From Chrysochromulina tobinii (Eukaryota > Haptophyta > Prymnesiales > Chrysochromulinaceae), in the NCBI GenBank assembly GCA_001275005.1, contig JWZX01002756.1, positions 1 through 33,385 on the forward strand: a stretch of DNA of 33,385 nt. The letters run 5' to 3'. Positions 9,941 to 21,193 of the stretch are shown here, piece after piece. Positions within the stretch are counted from its first letter, which is position 1. Each line of letters begins with the position of its first letter. The notes under the pieces are model-generated. The model was not told where the DNA came from. It did not search any database and saw only the letters and a program-made list of their open reading frames with translations. Made by a program: the position numbers and the translations under genes.

Positions 9941-10012
9941 TTAAGCAATAAAATAGAAACCCCACCGTATTAAGTAAAATTAATAAGGTGGGGTTTCTAT
10001 TTTATTGCTTAA
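9941..10012. terminator. 26-bp hairpin between convergent clpC and atpE, overlapping the atpE stop
   Basis: Perfect arms 9941-9966 and 9987-10012, with a further TATTA/TAATA pairing inside the loop. The right arm covers the atpE stop codon (10009-10011), so the atpE message ends inside its own stem. Likely acts for both strands. Confidence 0.88.
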
Positions 10013-10401
10013 GCTACTGCTTGCAGCCTTGCTTTAGCTTTACGTAATTCGATTGTTGCTTCAATCTTCTCCTTTTTCGAAGTGGCTTCGTCAACTAATA
10101 AAGTAACTTTTTCCAGTTCTTCTTGAGCAGTTTTTAAATTAATAGAGCTTGCTTCTTCAGCCCCGTTACATAAAATTGTAACTTTGTTAGCTTCTACCTC
10201 AGCAAAACCTTCCATTAGAACAATTGAAGTCCAATTATTTCCTGATTTTAGACGCATCACGCCAATATCAAGAGCCGTTAGTAAAGGTGCGTGGTCTGTT
10301 AAAATACCAAGCTGACCTGTACTACTAGGAAGAATTAGTTCCTCAGCATCTGCATCCCAAACAACTTTGTCTGGTGTAATTACACGAACGTTTAAACTCA
10401 T
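10009..10401 (-). CDS. atpE: ATP synthase CF1 epsilon subunit
   Basis: The epsilon subunit sits on the central stalk of the thylakoid ATP synthase and regulates its activity. The 130 residues match the family: N-terminal beta-barrel (SLNVRVITPDKVVWDADAEE, with the LPSSTGQLGILTDHAPLLTA stretch) and a C-terminal helical hairpin rich in Glu, Lys and Ala. It follows atpB on the same strand after only 7 bases, the usual atpB-atpE operon. Confidence 0.98.
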   Translation of the reverse strand: MSLNVRVITPDKVVWDADAEELILPSSTGQLGILTDHAPLLTALDIGVMRLKSGNNWTSIVLMEGFAEVEANKVTILCNGAEEASSINLKTAQEELEKVTLLVDEATSKKEKIEATIELRKAKARLQAVA

Positions 10402-10408
10402 AGAATTA

Positions 10409-11857
<1,449 letters not shown>

Positions 11858-11883
11858 TCAAATTAGTAAATAGACAAAATTTC

Positions 11884-11911
11884 AAAGAACCGAAAAAAAT
11901 TCCGGTTCTTT
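11884..11911. terminator. Hairpin with T tract between psbK and atpB
   Basis: 9-bp stem AAAGAACCG/CGGTTCTTT around a 10-base loop; T tract 11909-11916 on the plus strand. It lies downstream of psbK on the minus strand, so it may mark the psbK 3' end. The T tract faces the plus strand, so the orientation is ambiguous. Confidence 0.55.
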
Positions 11912-11945
11912 TTTTTAATGCGCAGTTTTTAAATAGTTATTTAAA

Positions 11946-12083
11946 TTATCTAAAACCTATTGACGCCTGCCAAACAAAAGCTAATAAAAGAAAAAATACT
12001 GGGATTGCCGGCATGACATCTACGATAGGGCGAAATGCTGTGTATGGTTCTGGTAAAGCCGATAATAAAAAGCTCATATCCAT
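11946..12083 (-). CDS. psbK: Photosystem II protein K
   Basis: A small single-helix PSII subunit next to CP43. The minus-strand frame reads [20 protein letters not shown] then [16 protein letters not shown], the PsbK signature for the mature protein and its terminal helix. The ATG at 12083 gives 45 residues and has an AGAGAGG ribosome binding site 11 bases upstream; a second in-frame ATG at 12077 would give 43. The short N-terminal part is removed in the mature protein in other organisms. It is divergent from psbZ. Confidence 0.95.
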   Translation of the reverse strand: MDMSFLLSALPEPYTAFRPIVDVMPAIPVFFLLLAFVWQASIGFR

Positions 12084-12265
12084 GGGTATGTTAACCTCTC
12101 TAGTGTAAAAAAAACTCTAAATAGATTATATAACAATTTGTTTAAAGAACATGTTAAAAAATTCCTAAAAAGTGTTATAAACTAACATTAAGGAAATATT
12201 TTTACAAGTTTTTTGTTTGTAATACCTAATTTAATTATATTAAAGTTAAGGATCAAAAGAGTAGC

Positions 12266-12454
12266 ATGGTTAGCATTCTCCAAGTATTTGTTCTTCTTCT
12301 TATATTAGTGTCATTCGCGATGTTAGTCGCAGTACCCGTAATACTTGCAACTCCGGGCGAGTGGGAAAAGTCTCAAGGTATCGTTTGGAGTGGGGCAGGA
12401 CTTTGGTCCGCACTAGTAATTCTAACAGGAATTTTTAACGTTGTACCGGCGTAA
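12266..12454 (+). CDS. psbZ: Photosystem II protein Z (Ycf9)
   Basis: A 62-residue protein with two transmembrane helices (about residues 3-25 and 38-60) joined by the conserved [10 protein letters not shown] loop. PsbZ helps hold the light-harvesting antenna to the PSII core. It is followed by a 24-bp hairpin. Confidence 0.97.
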   Translation: MVSILQVFVLLLILVSFAMLVAVPVILATPGEWEKSQGIVWSGAGLWSALVILTGIFNVVPA

Positions 12455-12474
12455 TTTAACTTCTTAAGAGATTG

Positions 12475-12525
12475 AAAACTCTAACAGTAACACTAATTTC
12501 TAATTGGTGTTACTGTTAGAGTTTT
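12475..12525. terminator. 24-bp hairpin after psbZ
   Basis: Arms 12475-12498 and 12502-12525 with a 3-base loop and one G-T wobble, followed by a T run on the plus strand (12522-12527). Strong candidate for the psbZ terminator; trnN converges from the other side. Confidence 0.85.
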
Positions 12526-12615
12526 TTAAGTTTAAGTATTTAGGTTGAACACTAAGATTTAATAAAACGTAAGATTGAGCAATTTAAATTAATTAAAATC
12601 TGTTGGCACATAAAA

Positions 12616-12687
12616 CTCCCCAGGTAGGATTTGAACCTACGACAAACCGGTTAACAGCCGATCGCTCTACCCCTGAGCTACTGAGGA
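12616..12687 (-). tRNA. trnN-GUU: tRNA-Asn (GUU)
   Basis: Minus-strand cloverleaf with acceptor TCCTCAG/CTGGGGA, anticodon loop CTGTTAA (GUU) and T arm GTAGG-TTCAAAT-CCTAC; discriminator G. Confidence 0.96.
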
Positions 12688-12835
12688 AATGTTATTATAT
12701 ATCGTATTATACACATATAATTTTAGAGTTGTCTAGAGCTAAAAATACCAAATTTTGATTGCTTAATTTTCAAAAAGAAAAAAGCGTTAAGAAGACTATA
12801 ACTGAAAAATCTAAAAAACCTAAATTGTTGCATAA

Positions 12836-12907
12836 AGCGGGTGACGCGATTCGAACGCGCGACATCAACCTTGGCAAGGTTGCGCTCTACCCCTGAGCTA
12901 CACCCGC
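12836..12907 (-). tRNA. trnG-GCC: tRNA-Gly (GCC)
   Basis: Minus-strand cloverleaf with acceptor GCGGGTG/CACCCGC pairing through TCACCCGC, anticodon loop TTGCCAA (GCC), T arm GCGCG-TTCGAAT-CGCGT. Confidence 0.95.
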
Positions 12908-13400
12908 TTACATAAATTGTATATTAACATAGACTATAGTTTTTGACTAGTGATAGTTTAAAAGAGAAATACAAGATATATATATACCAATTTTAAAATG
13001 GTATTTTAATTGTAATAAGTAGTTATTGATAATTCCTTTTATTTCAGTAGGTTAAAACTTAAAATTTTTAGGTTAAAGCTATATAAATAACTGCTATTAG
13101 GGTTTTAGAAACGTTATTTCATTTTTATTTTTAACGGGTTTGGCATGATAATTTTTCATATAGAAATTCAGCCTATTTCTACAAATTTTCGAATAATATT
13201 TAAACTAGCTGGTAATTCTTTTCTACTTATTAAATTCGAAAAAATGCAAATTGATTCTATATAAAACAAGATAAACTTATGCCACGTTTTTCATATTTCA
13301 TAGTATACTTTTATCCAAGATAGTTGTATTAAATAAAAAGCTAAAAGCTTGAATTTACTTTTACTATATAAACAGCGTAAGAAAGTCAAAAAAAAATTAC
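12908..13400. other. Long AT-rich spacer upstream of psbB
   Basis: About 490 bases without a recognisable gene. It contains a short palindrome ACCAATTTTAAAATGGT near 12987 and a 39-codon open frame (13145-13264) that I cannot match to any plastid peptide. It must hold the psbB promoter; a TATACT box occurs near 13305 but has no good -35 partner. Confidence 0.5.
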
Positions 13401-13406
13401 AGGAGG
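13401..13406 (+). promoter_or_regulatory. Strong ribosome binding site of psbB
   Basis: Perfect AGGAGG, complementary to the CCTCC at the 16S 3' end (32791-32795), 10 bases before the psbB ATG. It is the clearest such site in the window and fixes the psbB start. Confidence 0.85.
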
Positions 13407-13416
13407 AAAAACTTAA

Positions 13417-14946
13417 ATGGCACTACCATGGTATCGTGTACATACAGTAGTTCTTAACGACCCAGGTCGATTAATTGCTGTTCACCTAATGCACACATCA
13501 CTTGTTGCAGGTTGGGCAGGTTCAATGGCTTTATACGAGTTAGCAGTTTTTGATCCATCAGATCCAGTTTTAAACCCAATGTGGAGACAAGGTATGTTCG
13601 TAATGCCTTTTATGTCACGTCTTGGAGTGACTGATTCATGGGGTGGGTGGAGTATTACTGGAGAATCAGTATCGAACCCGGGTATTTGGAGTTATGAAGG
13701 TGTAGCACTAACACATATCGTACTTTCAGGTATGTGCTTCTTAGCAGCAATCTGGCACTGGGTATATTGGGATCTAGAATTATTCAGAGATCCTCGTACG
13801 GGGGAGCCTGCTCTAGACTTACCCAAAATTTTCGGTATTCACCTTTTCTTATCTAGTCTACTTTGTTTTGGATTCGGCGCATTCCATGTAACAGGAACTT
13901 TTGGTCCTGGTATTTGGGTGTCTGACGCATATGGTATAACTGGTCGCGTTCAAGCTGTAGCTCCTGCATGGGGTGCAGAAGGTTTTAACCCGTTTAACCC
14001 AGGTGGTATTGCATCTCACCACATTGCAGCAGGTATCCTAGGAATCCTAGCAGGTGTTTTCCACCTAACGATCCGCCCACCACAAAGGCTTTACAGAGCT
14101 CTTAGAATGGGTAACATCGAAACAGTACTTTCAAGTAGTATTGCAGCAGTATTCTTTGCAGCTTTTATTACTTCAGGTACAATGTGGTACGGTGCCGCAG
14201 CAACACCGATTGAGCTGTTTGGCCCTACTCGTTACCAGTGGGATAGTGGTTACTTCCAGCGGGAAATTGAAAGACGTGTAGAAACTTCGTTAAATGAAGG
14301 TCTTTCTCTAAGCCAAGCATGGTCAAGAATTCCTGACAAGCTTGCATTCTACGACTACATTGGTAACAACCCTGCTAAGGGTGGTTTATTCCGCGCGGGT
14401 CCAATGAACAAAGGTGATGGAATCGCGGAAGCTTGGCTTGGTCACCCGGTTTTCCAAGATAAAGAAGGTCGAGAGCTAACTGTAAGAAGAATGCCCGCTT
14501 TCTTCGAAACATTCCCTGTTATTCTAGTAGATAAAGACGGTATCGTTCGAGCGGATATTCCATTCAGACGTGCAGAATCAAAATACAGTATTGAACAAGT
14601 AGGTGTAAGTTGTAACTTTTACGGTGGTAAGCTTAATGGTCAAGTATTCACAGATGCTCCGACAGTTAAGAAATACGCGAGAAAAGCACAACTAGGAGAA
14701 GTTTTTGAATTTGATAGAACAACTCTAGAATCCGATGGTGTATTCAGAAGTAGCCCTCGCGGTTGGTACACGTTTGGACACGCTAACTTTGCTTTACTAT
14801 TCTTCCTTGGTCATTTATGGCACGGTGGTCGTACTCTATTTAGAGACGTATTTGCTGGTATTGGTACAGAAGTTCTTGAGCAAGTTGAATTCGGTGCTTT
14901 CCAAAAGCTTGGTGATAAAACTACTAAGAAACAAGGTATCGTATAA
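13417..14946 (+). CDS. psbB: Photosystem II CP47 chlorophyll apoprotein
   Basis: CP47 is the inner antenna of photosystem II. The 509 residues, six membrane helices with paired histidines and the large lumenal loop between helices 5 and 6 (about residues 255-450) fit the family. The start [19 protein letters not shown] is canonical and preceded by AGGAGG. It heads the usual psbB-psbT-psbN-psbH cluster, with psbN on the opposite strand. Confidence 0.99.
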   Translation: MALPWYRVHTVVLNDPGRLIAVHLMHTSLVAGWAGSMALYELAVFDPSDPVLNPMWRQGMFVMPFMSRLGVTDSWGGWSITGESVSNPGIWSYEGVALTHIVLSGMCFLAAIWHWVYWDLELFRDPRTGEPALDLPKIFGIHLFLSSLLCFGFGAFHVTGTFGPGIWVSDAYGITGRVQAVAPAWGAEGFNPFNPGGIASHHIAAGILGILAGVFHLTIRPPQRLYRALRMGNIETVLSSSIAAVFFAAFITSGTMWYGAAATPIELFGPTRYQWDSGYFQREIERRVETSLNEGLSLSQAWSRIPDKLAFYDYIGNNPAKGGLFRAGPMNKGDGIAEAWLGHPVFQDKEGRELTVRRMPAFFETFPVILVDKDGIVRADIPFRRAESKYSIEQVGVSCNFYGGKLNGQVFTDAPTVKKYARKAQLGEVFEFDRTTLESDGVFRSSPRGWYTFGHANFALLFFLGHLWHGGRTLFRDVFAGIGTEVLEQVEFGAFQKLGDKTTKKQGIV

Positions 14947-14990
14947 CAAAAAATCTAAATTTATTTTTATTAGTTTATTTAATTTAAAAA

Positions 14991-15089
14991 ATGGAAGCAC
15001 TAGTATACACTTTTCCGCTAATAGGGACTCTAGTTGTAATTTTCTTTGCAATATTCTTTAGAGATCCGCCTAGAATTGTCAAAAAGTAA
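14991..15089 (+). CDS. psbT: Photosystem II protein T
   Basis: A 32-residue single-helix PSII subunit, [19 protein letters not shown] then [13 protein letters not shown], the canonical PsbT sequence. It lies 44 bases after psbB and is probably co-transcribed with it. Confidence 0.97.
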   Translation: MEALVYTFPLIGTLVVIFFAIFFRDPPRIVKK

Positions 15090-15111
15090 GAACGCTTTTA
15101 TATAAATTAAG

Positions 15112-15142
15112 AAAATCATTCGTTTTTTAAACGAATGATTTT
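15112..15142. terminator. 14-bp hairpin between convergent psbT and psbN
   Basis: Perfect arms 15112-15125 and 15129-15142 with a TTT loop. A-tract and T-tract at the ends suit termination on either strand. Confidence 0.82.
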
Positions 15143-15157
15143 TCTGGTATATTTTTA

Positions 15158-15289
15158 TTAATCTTCGTGCTCTTCGAACGGATCTCGCAGTTCTTTGGAT
15201 ACTGGTCCAAACGCTGTGTAAACTGAATAACCTGTGATTCCCAAAAGAAGGCCGGAAATAAAAATACTTAAAATAGTTGCGGTTTCCAT
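15158..15289 (-). CDS. psbN: Photosystem II biogenesis protein PsbN
   Basis: A 43-residue protein, [20 protein letters not shown] then a tail with the [16 protein letters not shown] end typical of PsbN. It is a stromal-lamellae protein needed for PSII assembly and repair, not a true PSII subunit. It lies on the strand opposite to psbB, psbT and psbH, the conserved arrangement of this cluster. Confidence 0.97.
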   Translation of the reverse strand: METATILSIFISGLLLGITGYSVYTAFGPVSKELRDPFEEHED

Positions 15290-15400
15290 ATATAAACTAG
15301 CTGTTCTATAAAATTGAAAAAAAAACAAAAATTTGCCTATAATATATATTATGGATCAGATTTTTTATTTGTACTATTAAATTCTTTTTAACTTAAAATT

Positions 15401-15598
15401 ATGGCATTAAGAACAAGATTAGGTGAAATCTTAAGACCGCTTAACTCTGAATACGGTAAGGTTGCACCAGGATGGGGTACTACACCTGTAATGGGAGTTT
15501 TTATGGCCCTATTCTTAGTATTTTTAGTTATCATTTTACAAATCTATAACTCTTCAATCATTTTAGAGAACGTTGATGTAGATTGGGTAACTACATAA
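15401..15598 (+). CDS. psbH: Photosystem II phosphoprotein-type protein H
   Basis: A 65-residue single-helix PSII subunit. It shows [20 protein letters not shown], the conserved GWGTTPVMG segment before the helix (about residues 28-49) and a C-terminus ending VDWVTT. The N-terminal phosphorylation extension of land-plant PsbH is absent, as usual in red-lineage plastids. Last gene of the psbB cluster. Confidence 0.97.
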   Translation: MALRTRLGEILRPLNSEYGKVAPGWGTTPVMGVFMALFLVFLVIILQIYNSSIILENVDVDWVTT

Positions 15599-15609
15599 AC
15601 CTAAAATAC

Positions 15610-15657
15610 AGTAAAGTACTAATATTATATATAATTTTGTAATATCAGTACTTTACT
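15610..15657. terminator. Hairpin after psbH
   Basis: Perfect 11-bp stem AGTAAAGTACT (15610-15620) with AGTACTTTACT (15647-15657) around a 26-base AT-rich loop, in which AATATTA and TAATAT can pair further. Confidence 0.75.
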
Positions 15658-15704
15658 TTATTTCTAATTTCATATATTATTTAAGAACAAGACATTTTCT
15701 TAGC

Positions 15705-15787
15705 GCGGACGTGGCGAAATTGGTAGACGCACTAGATTTAGGTTCTAGCGAGCACCCCTCATGAGAGTTCGAGTCTCTCCGTCCGCA
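15705..15787 (+). tRNA. trnL-UAG: tRNA-Leu (UAG)
   Basis: Class II tRNA with acceptor GCGGACG/CGTCCGC, anticodon stem CTAGA/TCTAG around TTTAGGT (UAG) and a variable arm. A short 8-bp hairpin (15797-15816) follows directly. Confidence 0.95.
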
Positions 15788-15855
15788 ATATAGCAAGATA
15801 GTTTCCAAAAACTATCGTATCAGATCTTATGGTGTCAAACTTAAGTTATAAGTAT

Positions 15856-15897
15856 AAAAATATGAGAAGCCTTTATTTAAAGGTTTCTCATATTTTT
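15856..15897. terminator. 19-bp hairpin between trnL-UAG and psb30
   Basis: Arms 15856-15874 and 15879-15897, one G-T wobble, 4-base loop. Runs of A and T at the outer ends suit a two-way terminator for trnL (plus) and psb30 (minus). Confidence 0.8.
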
Positions 15898-15917
15898 ATA
15901 TTCTTTGCAGATATTTT

Positions 15918-16022
15918 CTAAAGGTTACCACGCTTAAAGTACAGAAGAAAAATAATAGCTGGTCCCGAAAGAACAACTAATGCTAGTGAAAAAAGCTGGG
16001 CAATTACGTTCCAGTTAATCAT
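15918..16022 (-). CDS. psb30: Photosystem II protein Psb30 (Ycf12)
   Basis: A 34-residue single-helix peptide, [20 protein letters not shown] then a tail ending FKRGNL. The VLSGP core and the RGNL end are diagnostic of Psb30/Ycf12, a small PSII core subunit near cytochrome b559. It is the gene downstream of psaC on the same strand. Confidence 0.93.
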   Translation of the reverse strand: MINWNVIAQLFSLALVVLSGPAIIFLLYFKRGNL

Positions 16023-16055
16023 ATTTATAAATAACTTGTAAGTAAATAAATGTTT

Positions 16056-16346
<291 letters not shown>

Positions 16347-16412
16347 TTATAACTAAATTTACTAAAAATTTTTGTACTAAATTAGAATGTTAGTATACTA
16401 GATAACACAAAG

Positions 16413-16496
16413 TGGGGGTAGAGGGACTTGAACCCTCACGACCGATTAGATCAACAGATTTTAAGTCTGTTGTGTCTACCATTCCACCATACCCCC
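16413..16496 (-). tRNA. trnL-UAA: tRNA-Leu (UAA)
   Basis: Minus-strand class II tRNA with acceptor GGGGGTA/TACCCCC and anticodon loop CTTAAAA (UAA). It has no intron, unlike trnL-UAA in many green plastids and cyanobacteria. Confidence 0.95.
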
Positions 16497-16510
16497 GAAA
16501 CTTATTATTA

Positions 16511-16581
16511 AGGCGACACCCAGATTCGAACTGGGGGTAGAGGATTTGCAATCCACGGCCTTACCACTTGGCTATATCGCC
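16511..16581 (-). tRNA. trnC-GCA: tRNA-Cys (GCA)
   Basis: Minus-strand cloverleaf with acceptor GGCGATA/TGTCGCC and anticodon loop TTGCAAA (GCA). Confidence 0.95.
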
Positions 16582-16740
16582 TTACTAAAACTTTCTTACA
16601 ATAAGATTCTACTTTTAAAATAAAAATTTGCAAATAGCAAATTTTAATATTTACGAAAATAAATTTTTATTTAAAATAATCTAAAAATTTATTATATAAT
16701 GAGATAATATACATGGGAAATATTGATAACAACGTTTTAA

Positions 16741-17616
16741 ATGGTTGCAAATTTACAAGAAGAGTATAACAAAACTAATATTCAAGATATTATTGATCAA
16801 TTAGAAAATGATCTTGTGGGTCTTGTTCCTGTAAAAAGGCGTATTAAAGAAATTGCAGCATTGCTGCTAGTACAGCGACTTAGAAAAAATTTAGGTCTAG
16901 GATTGAATAGTTCCGCTGTAGGTTTACATATGTCATTTACTGGTAGTCCGGGGACAGGAAAGACCGAAGTAGCCACTCGAATGGCGGACATTCTTTTTAA
17001 ACTAGGATATATTCGTAAAGGGCACTTAATTACTGTTACACGTGATGATTTAGTGGGTCAATATATTGGGCATACAGCACCTAAAACTAAAGAAGTCTTA
17101 AAACAAGCAATGGGCGGCGTACTATTCATTGATGAAGCTTATTATTTATATAAGCCAGACAATGAAAGGGATTATGGATCTGAAGCCATTGAAATTCTTC
17201 TGCAAGTTATGGAAAATCAACGTGAGGACTTAGTTGTTATTCTTGCGGGTTACAAAGAGCGTATGGACACGTTCTACGAGTCTAACCCTGGACTGTCCTC
17301 ACGAGTAGCAAATCATATTGAATTTCCTGATTATACACCACAGGAATTGATTTTAATTGGCCGTATGATCCTTCAGGAGCAACAGTATAAAATGACTCAA
17401 GAAGCGGAGTTAGCTCTTTTAGAATACATTACTAAGAGAAGTCAAATGCCTCTTTTTGCTAATGCAAGAACGATCAGCAATGCGATTGATACCGCACGTA
17501 TGAAACATGCCAATCGTATGTTTAACTCTGGTGATAGAGTTTTAACAAAATCGGACCTGGTAACAATTGAGGTGGAAGATATTAGACAAAGTAGTCTTTT
17601 CTCAGAAGTATTATGA
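16741..17616 (+). CDS. cbbX: Red-type Rubisco activase CbbX
   Basis: CbbX is an AAA+ ATPase that frees red-type (form IC/ID) Rubisco from inhibitory sugar phosphates by pulling on the large-subunit C-terminus. The 291 residues show Walker A GSPGTGKT at about 68-75, the pore-loop region [17 protein letters not shown], Walker [11 protein letters not shown] near 127-136 and the sensor segment [11 protein letters not shown]. Its presence excludes a green-lineage plastid. In red algae and their descendants the gene often lies near rbcL/rbcS; here it stands alone between trnC and petG. No ribosome binding site is evident. Confidence 0.97.
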   Translation: MVANLQEEYNKTNIQDIIDQLENDLVGLVPVKRRIKEIAALLLVQRLRKNLGLGLNSSAVGLHMSFTGSPGTGKTEVATRMADILFKLGYIRKGHLITVTRDDLVGQYIGHTAPKTKEVLKQAMGGVLFIDEAYYLYKPDNERDYGSEAIEILLQVMENQREDLVVILAGYKERMDTFYESNPGLSSRVANHIEFPDYTPQELILIGRMILQEQQYKMTQEAELALLEYITKRSQMPLFANARTISNAIDTARMKHANRMFNSGDRVLTKSDLVTIEVEDIRQSSLFSEVL

Positions 17617-17669
17617 TAAAGTCTTCTTAGTATTAATTTATATTTTATAAAAAAAGATTTAAAATAATC

Positions 17670-17783
17670 ATGGTTGAAGTATTACTTTCAGGTATCGTAT
17701 TAGGACTAGTACCTTGTACAATTTTAGGCTTATTCGTTGCAGCGTATTTACAATACCGTCGTGGAAACCAATTTGGTTTATAA
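17670..17783 (+). CDS. petG: Cytochrome b6f complex subunit V (PetG)
   Basis: A 37-residue single-helix subunit required for b6f assembly: [20 protein letters not shown] then a tail ending YRRGNQFGL, the canonical PetG sequence. It is 53 bases downstream of cbbX and followed by a 15-bp hairpin. Confidence 0.97.
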   Translation: MVEVLLSGIVLGLVPCTILGLFVAAYLQYRRGNQFGL

Positions 17784-17814
17784 GTATACACAAGCTAAGT
17801 AATTTAGCTATCTC

Positions 17815-17864
17815 GTAATTATTACGAACTTTATATTCTCGTTGATTAGGTTCGTAATAATTAC
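17815..17864. terminator. 15-bp hairpin after petG
   Basis: Perfect arms 17815-17829 and 17850-17864 (GTAATTATTACGAAC and its complement) with a 20-base loop. Probably the 3' end signal of cbbX-petG. Confidence 0.78.
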
Positions 17865-18086
17865 AAATTATTAAGGGTAATCCTTAAAAACCCCCAATAT
17901 TAAGGAAATACATACCAAGAATTCTGTTTTAAAAATTTAAAGGTTTTAGCAAGATTGCACAAATTTTCTTTCATTGAGAAAATTATTTTTACTTTAAAAA
18001 AAAAATTGAACGAGATGTGTTATTATTTAAACATAAGTAACTTTTTACTTTAACAAGCAGAATTAAAAAATTAAAGAATTATAAGG

Positions 18087-18470
18087 ATGTCTCATTTTAC
18101 AAGTATTAAGACAAAACTTTACGATAGAGAAACGATAGAGAAAAGTCTTTCGGATCTTAATATCAAGTGGGAGACGGAAATTAATAAGGTTAGAGGTTAT
18201 AACAATCAAGAGGAACTTGCTGAAATCGTTATTAAACAAAAAAATAACCATGATATTGGTTTCAAATGGAATGGTAAAGAATATGAATTAGTAACTGATC
18301 TTATGTTTTGGGATCAAAAATATTCCGTAAATAAGTTCTTAAACCAAGTTAATCAACGTTATGCATTTAACTTAATTACAAAAGTAAGTGAAGAGCAGAG
18401 CTTCCAATATGTAGAAGCGGAAAACCTGCAGGATGGTTCAATTAGACTTTTACTTAGAAAGTTTAAATAA
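18087..18470 (+). CDS. ycf35: Conserved protein Ycf35 (DUF1257)
   Basis: A 127-residue soluble protein conserved in cyanobacteria and red-lineage plastids, function unknown. Recognised by the start MSHFTSIKTKLYDRETIEKS, the GFKWNGKEYELVTDLMFWDQ centre and the NQRYAFNLI segment. It converges on secA with a shared hairpin at 18501-18540. Confidence 0.88.
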   Translation: MSHFTSIKTKLYDRETIEKSLSDLNIKWETEINKVRGYNNQEELAEIVIKQKNNHDIGFKWNGKEYELVTDLMFWDQKYSVNKFLNQVNQRYAFNLITKVSEEQSFQYVEAENLQDGSIRLLLRKFK

Positions 18471-18500
18471 ACTTAGACAGTTACCTTTACTCTCTTACGA

Positions 18501-18540
18501 AAAAAGCAATTGTTTTACTTTAAGTAAAACATTGCTTTTT
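18501..18540. terminator. Hairpin between convergent ycf35 and secA
   Basis: Arms 18501-18520 and 18522-18540 pair along 19 positions with one bulged T, around a very small loop; A and T runs at the ends. Likely serves both strands. Confidence 0.82.
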
Positions 18541-18574
18541 AATTGTCCTTTACTACTTTAGCAACCCCCTTATA

Positions 18575-21193
18575 CTACTGAAGAATTATTTTGGAACTAA
18601 AAACAAAATAAACGACCCTATGTCTTATTTCCGCTAGCATAATTGTGTAATAGTTAAAAGCTTCTTTTTTGTACTCCGTTAACGGGTTTTTTTGTCCATA
18701 CGCTCTCCATCTGATGGAATCTCGCAAGAAAGCAATTTTCTGTAAATGCTCTTTCCATGAATAATCAATATGTTGTAAAATAAAAGATTTTTCCAATTCT
18801 CTTAAAAGACCTTTTTCAATAGATTCCATCTCTAGCTCTTTTAAATCATATGTAATTTGAACTTGCTGTTGTAGGAACTCTAATGATGATTTTGAATCCG
18901 ATTCTTCAATAGAACTTTGGAATGTACAAATTTTGAAGGGAAGCCCTAACAAATTTTGTAGTTTCATTTGTAAGTTATTTTTAACTTGTTCGTCATTATT
19001 TTGCCCTAAACATAGAAAAAGATCATATAAACTCCTATCAGCATAATCCAAAACCCAATTGCGTAGGTTATCTTGCTGTAAAATACGTTTCCTTTCTTGA
19101 TATACGCAATTACGTTGTACATTAAGAGCTTCATCATATTCAAAGAGTTGCTTTCTTGTATCAAAGTAATAAGCTTCTACTTTTTTTTGCGCAGATTCTA
19201 AGCTTCTATTTAGCAACGAAGACTCTATTGGAGTATCGTCTTGAAAACCCATATTTTGCATTAGACCTAAGATTTGATCCCCACCAAAAATCCTTAATAA
19301 CTTATCCTCTAGACTAAGGAAAAAGCGCGAAGAGCCTGGATCTCCTTGGCGGCCTGCTCGGCCACGAAGTTGATTATCAATCCGACGCGATTCATGTCTC
19401 TCAGTACCTATCACATGTAACCCACCTAAATCTTTAATTAGGCGTCTTTCTTGTTCTGAATTTATTTCTTTTAGTTGAAGCAGACGCTTATATAGCTCTA
19501 AGAATTTTTTCTCCTCTACACTTTGGTACGCTTCCAACTCTAAAATTGGCTTTTCTATTAATGTGTTAATTTTTGATTGTAAGTTGTTTTGTTCGTTTAA
19601 CATTTCAAAACTCTCAAAACAACTTAACTCCTCAGGTTTCAAACTTTCGGCTTGATTATTGAAATATTTTTTAAGTAAAGATTGTGTTAATAGTTTAGGA
19701 TTCCCTCCCAAAACAATATCTGTTCCACGTCCTGCCATATTTGTTGCAATTGTCACAGCTTTTTGGCACCCCGCTAACGCAACAATTAAAGATTCGGACT
19801 CGACATTCTCTGGTTTAGCATTTAAAAGCTGATAAGGTATTCCATATTCACTTAATAAAGCAGCCAATAACTCTGATTTTTCTATTGTAGTGGTACCTAC
19901 TAAGACAGGTCTCCCGATTTTATGCATTTCAACGCATTCTTCCGCAATCGACCTCCATTTTTGGTATTGATTTTTATAAATCAAATCTGATAAGTCCTTT
20001 CTCATAATCGGTTTATTTGTTGGGACAGGAACAACATTAAGATTATAAATTTTTTCAAACTCCCCTTCTTCCGTTTTGGCAGTTCCGGTCATACCAGATA
20101 ATATTTCATATAAAAGAAACAAATTTTGGTATGTTATCGATGCAAGTGTTTGACTTTCGTCTTTAATAGGTACACCTTCTTTTGCTTCTACTGCTTGATG
20201 TAAACCATCGCTCCAACGGCGACCCTGCATTGTTCTCCCAGTAAATTCATCAACAATAACAATTTCGTTATTCTCATCAATAATATAATTTTTATCTTTT
20301 TGAAATAATTCTTTTGCTTTTACAGAATTTAAAATATAAGACATCCAAGGGTCGGCAGGGTTATAAAGATCTCCGATGCCTAATGCTTGTTCACATAAAG
20401 AAACGCCTGTAGAATTTAATGTAGCTGTTTGCGCTTTTTCATCAACCTTGTAATGAACATCAGGTTTTAAAACTGTGGCTAGTTTCGCTGTTTGAATATA
20501 CTTTTCTGTAGGCGCCTCATTAGCACCCGAAATTATAAGGGGTGTTCTTGCCTCATCAATTAATACGGAATCGACTTCATCAATAAGACAATAAAAGAAA
20601 GGGCGTTGCACAAGTTCCTCTGCCTGAAAAGCCATATTATCTCGTAAATAATCAAACCCTAATTCGTTATTTGTTACATACACCACATCGCACTGATAGT
20701 TTTCCTTTTTTTGTTGGGGCGTCATCTCTTCTTGTATTAACCCAACGGTTAAACCTAAAAAACGGTGTACTTGCCCGACATATTCTGCATCACGTTTTGC
20801 TAAATAATCGTTTACAGTAATTACATGTGTTCCTTTACCGTATAACGCATAAAAAAATGTAGGAAGTAAAGCTACTAAAGTTTTACCCTCACCCGTTTTC
20901 ATTTCAGCGATTTTACCTTCAGTAAGTACTAGACCACCAATTAATTGTACATCAAAATGACGCAGGCCTAAAATACGATCACTAGCTTCGCGAACTAATG
21001 CAAAAGCTTCATTGATAATTACAGGTTTAGGTTCTCCCGATTGCAAACGTTTTTTTAATTCTTTTGACCTTTCTTGCAATTGGTAGTCCGTAAAAGTTTT
21101 AAACAGGTTACCTATTTCAGTTATCTGACGGATTTGGGAATTATATTTTGCTAAAATTTGCTGTGAGGGGTTTTGAAAAAGGGTTTCCAGCAT
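18575..21193 (-). CDS. secA: Preprotein translocase ATPase SecA
   Basis: SecA drives Sec-dependent proteins through the thylakoid SecYEG channel. The 872 residues include the first Walker A region MKTGEGKTLVALLP (about 98-111), the DEAD-like LIDEVDSVLIDEARTPLIIS (about 203-222), the preprotein cross-linking domain, the second nucleotide-binding fold with TNMAGRGTDIVLGG, and QLRGRAGRQGDPGSSRF. It ends without the cysteine zinc-binding tail of bacterial SecA, as usual in plastids. Its partner SecG is also encoded here. Confidence 0.98.
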   Translation of the reverse strand: MLETLFQNPSQQILAKYNSQIRQITEIGNLFKTFTDYQLQERSKELKKRLQSGEPKPVIINEAFALVREASDRILGLRHFDVQLIGGLVLTEGKIAEMKTGEGKTLVALLPTFFYALYGKGTHVITVNDYLAKRDAEYVGQVHRFLGLTVGLIQEEMTPQQKKENYQCDVVYVTNNELGFDYLRDNMAFQAEELVQRPFFYCLIDEVDSVLIDEARTPLIISGANEAPTEKYIQTAKLATVLKPDVHYKVDEKAQTATLNSTGVSLCEQALGIGDLYNPADPWMSYILNSVKAKELFQKDKNYIIDENNEIVIVDEFTGRTMQGRRWSDGLHQAVEAKEGVPIKDESQTLASITYQNLFLLYEILSGMTGTAKTEEGEFEKIYNLNVVPVPTNKPIMRKDLSDLIYKNQYQKWRSIAEECVEMHKIGRPVLVGTTTIEKSELLAALLSEYGIPYQLLNAKPENVESESLIVALAGCQKAVTIATNMAGRGTDIVLGGNPKLLTQSLLKKYFNNQAESLKPEELSCFESFEMLNEQNNLQSKINTLIEKPILELEAYQSVEEKKFLELYKRLLQLKEINSEQERRLIKDLGGLHVIGTERHESRRIDNQLRGRAGRQGDPGSSRFFLSLEDKLLRIFGGDQILGLMQNMGFQDDTPIESSLLNRSLESAQKKVEAYYFDTRKQLFEYDEALNVQRNCVYQERKRILQQDNLRNWVLDYADRSLYDLFLCLGQNNDEQVKNNLQMKLQNLLGLPFKICTFQSSIEESDSKSSLEFLQQQVQITYDLKELEMESIEKGLLRELEKSFILQHIDYSWKEHLQKIAFLRDSIRWRAYGQKNPLTEYKKEAFNYYTIMLAEIRHRVVYFVFSSKIILQ

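Noticed and set aside
13145-13264. A 39-codon open frame upstream of psbB
   Set aside because: It has an ATG and no internal stop but no ribosome binding site, and resembles no small plastid protein I know. Frames of this size are common by chance in AT-rich spacers.
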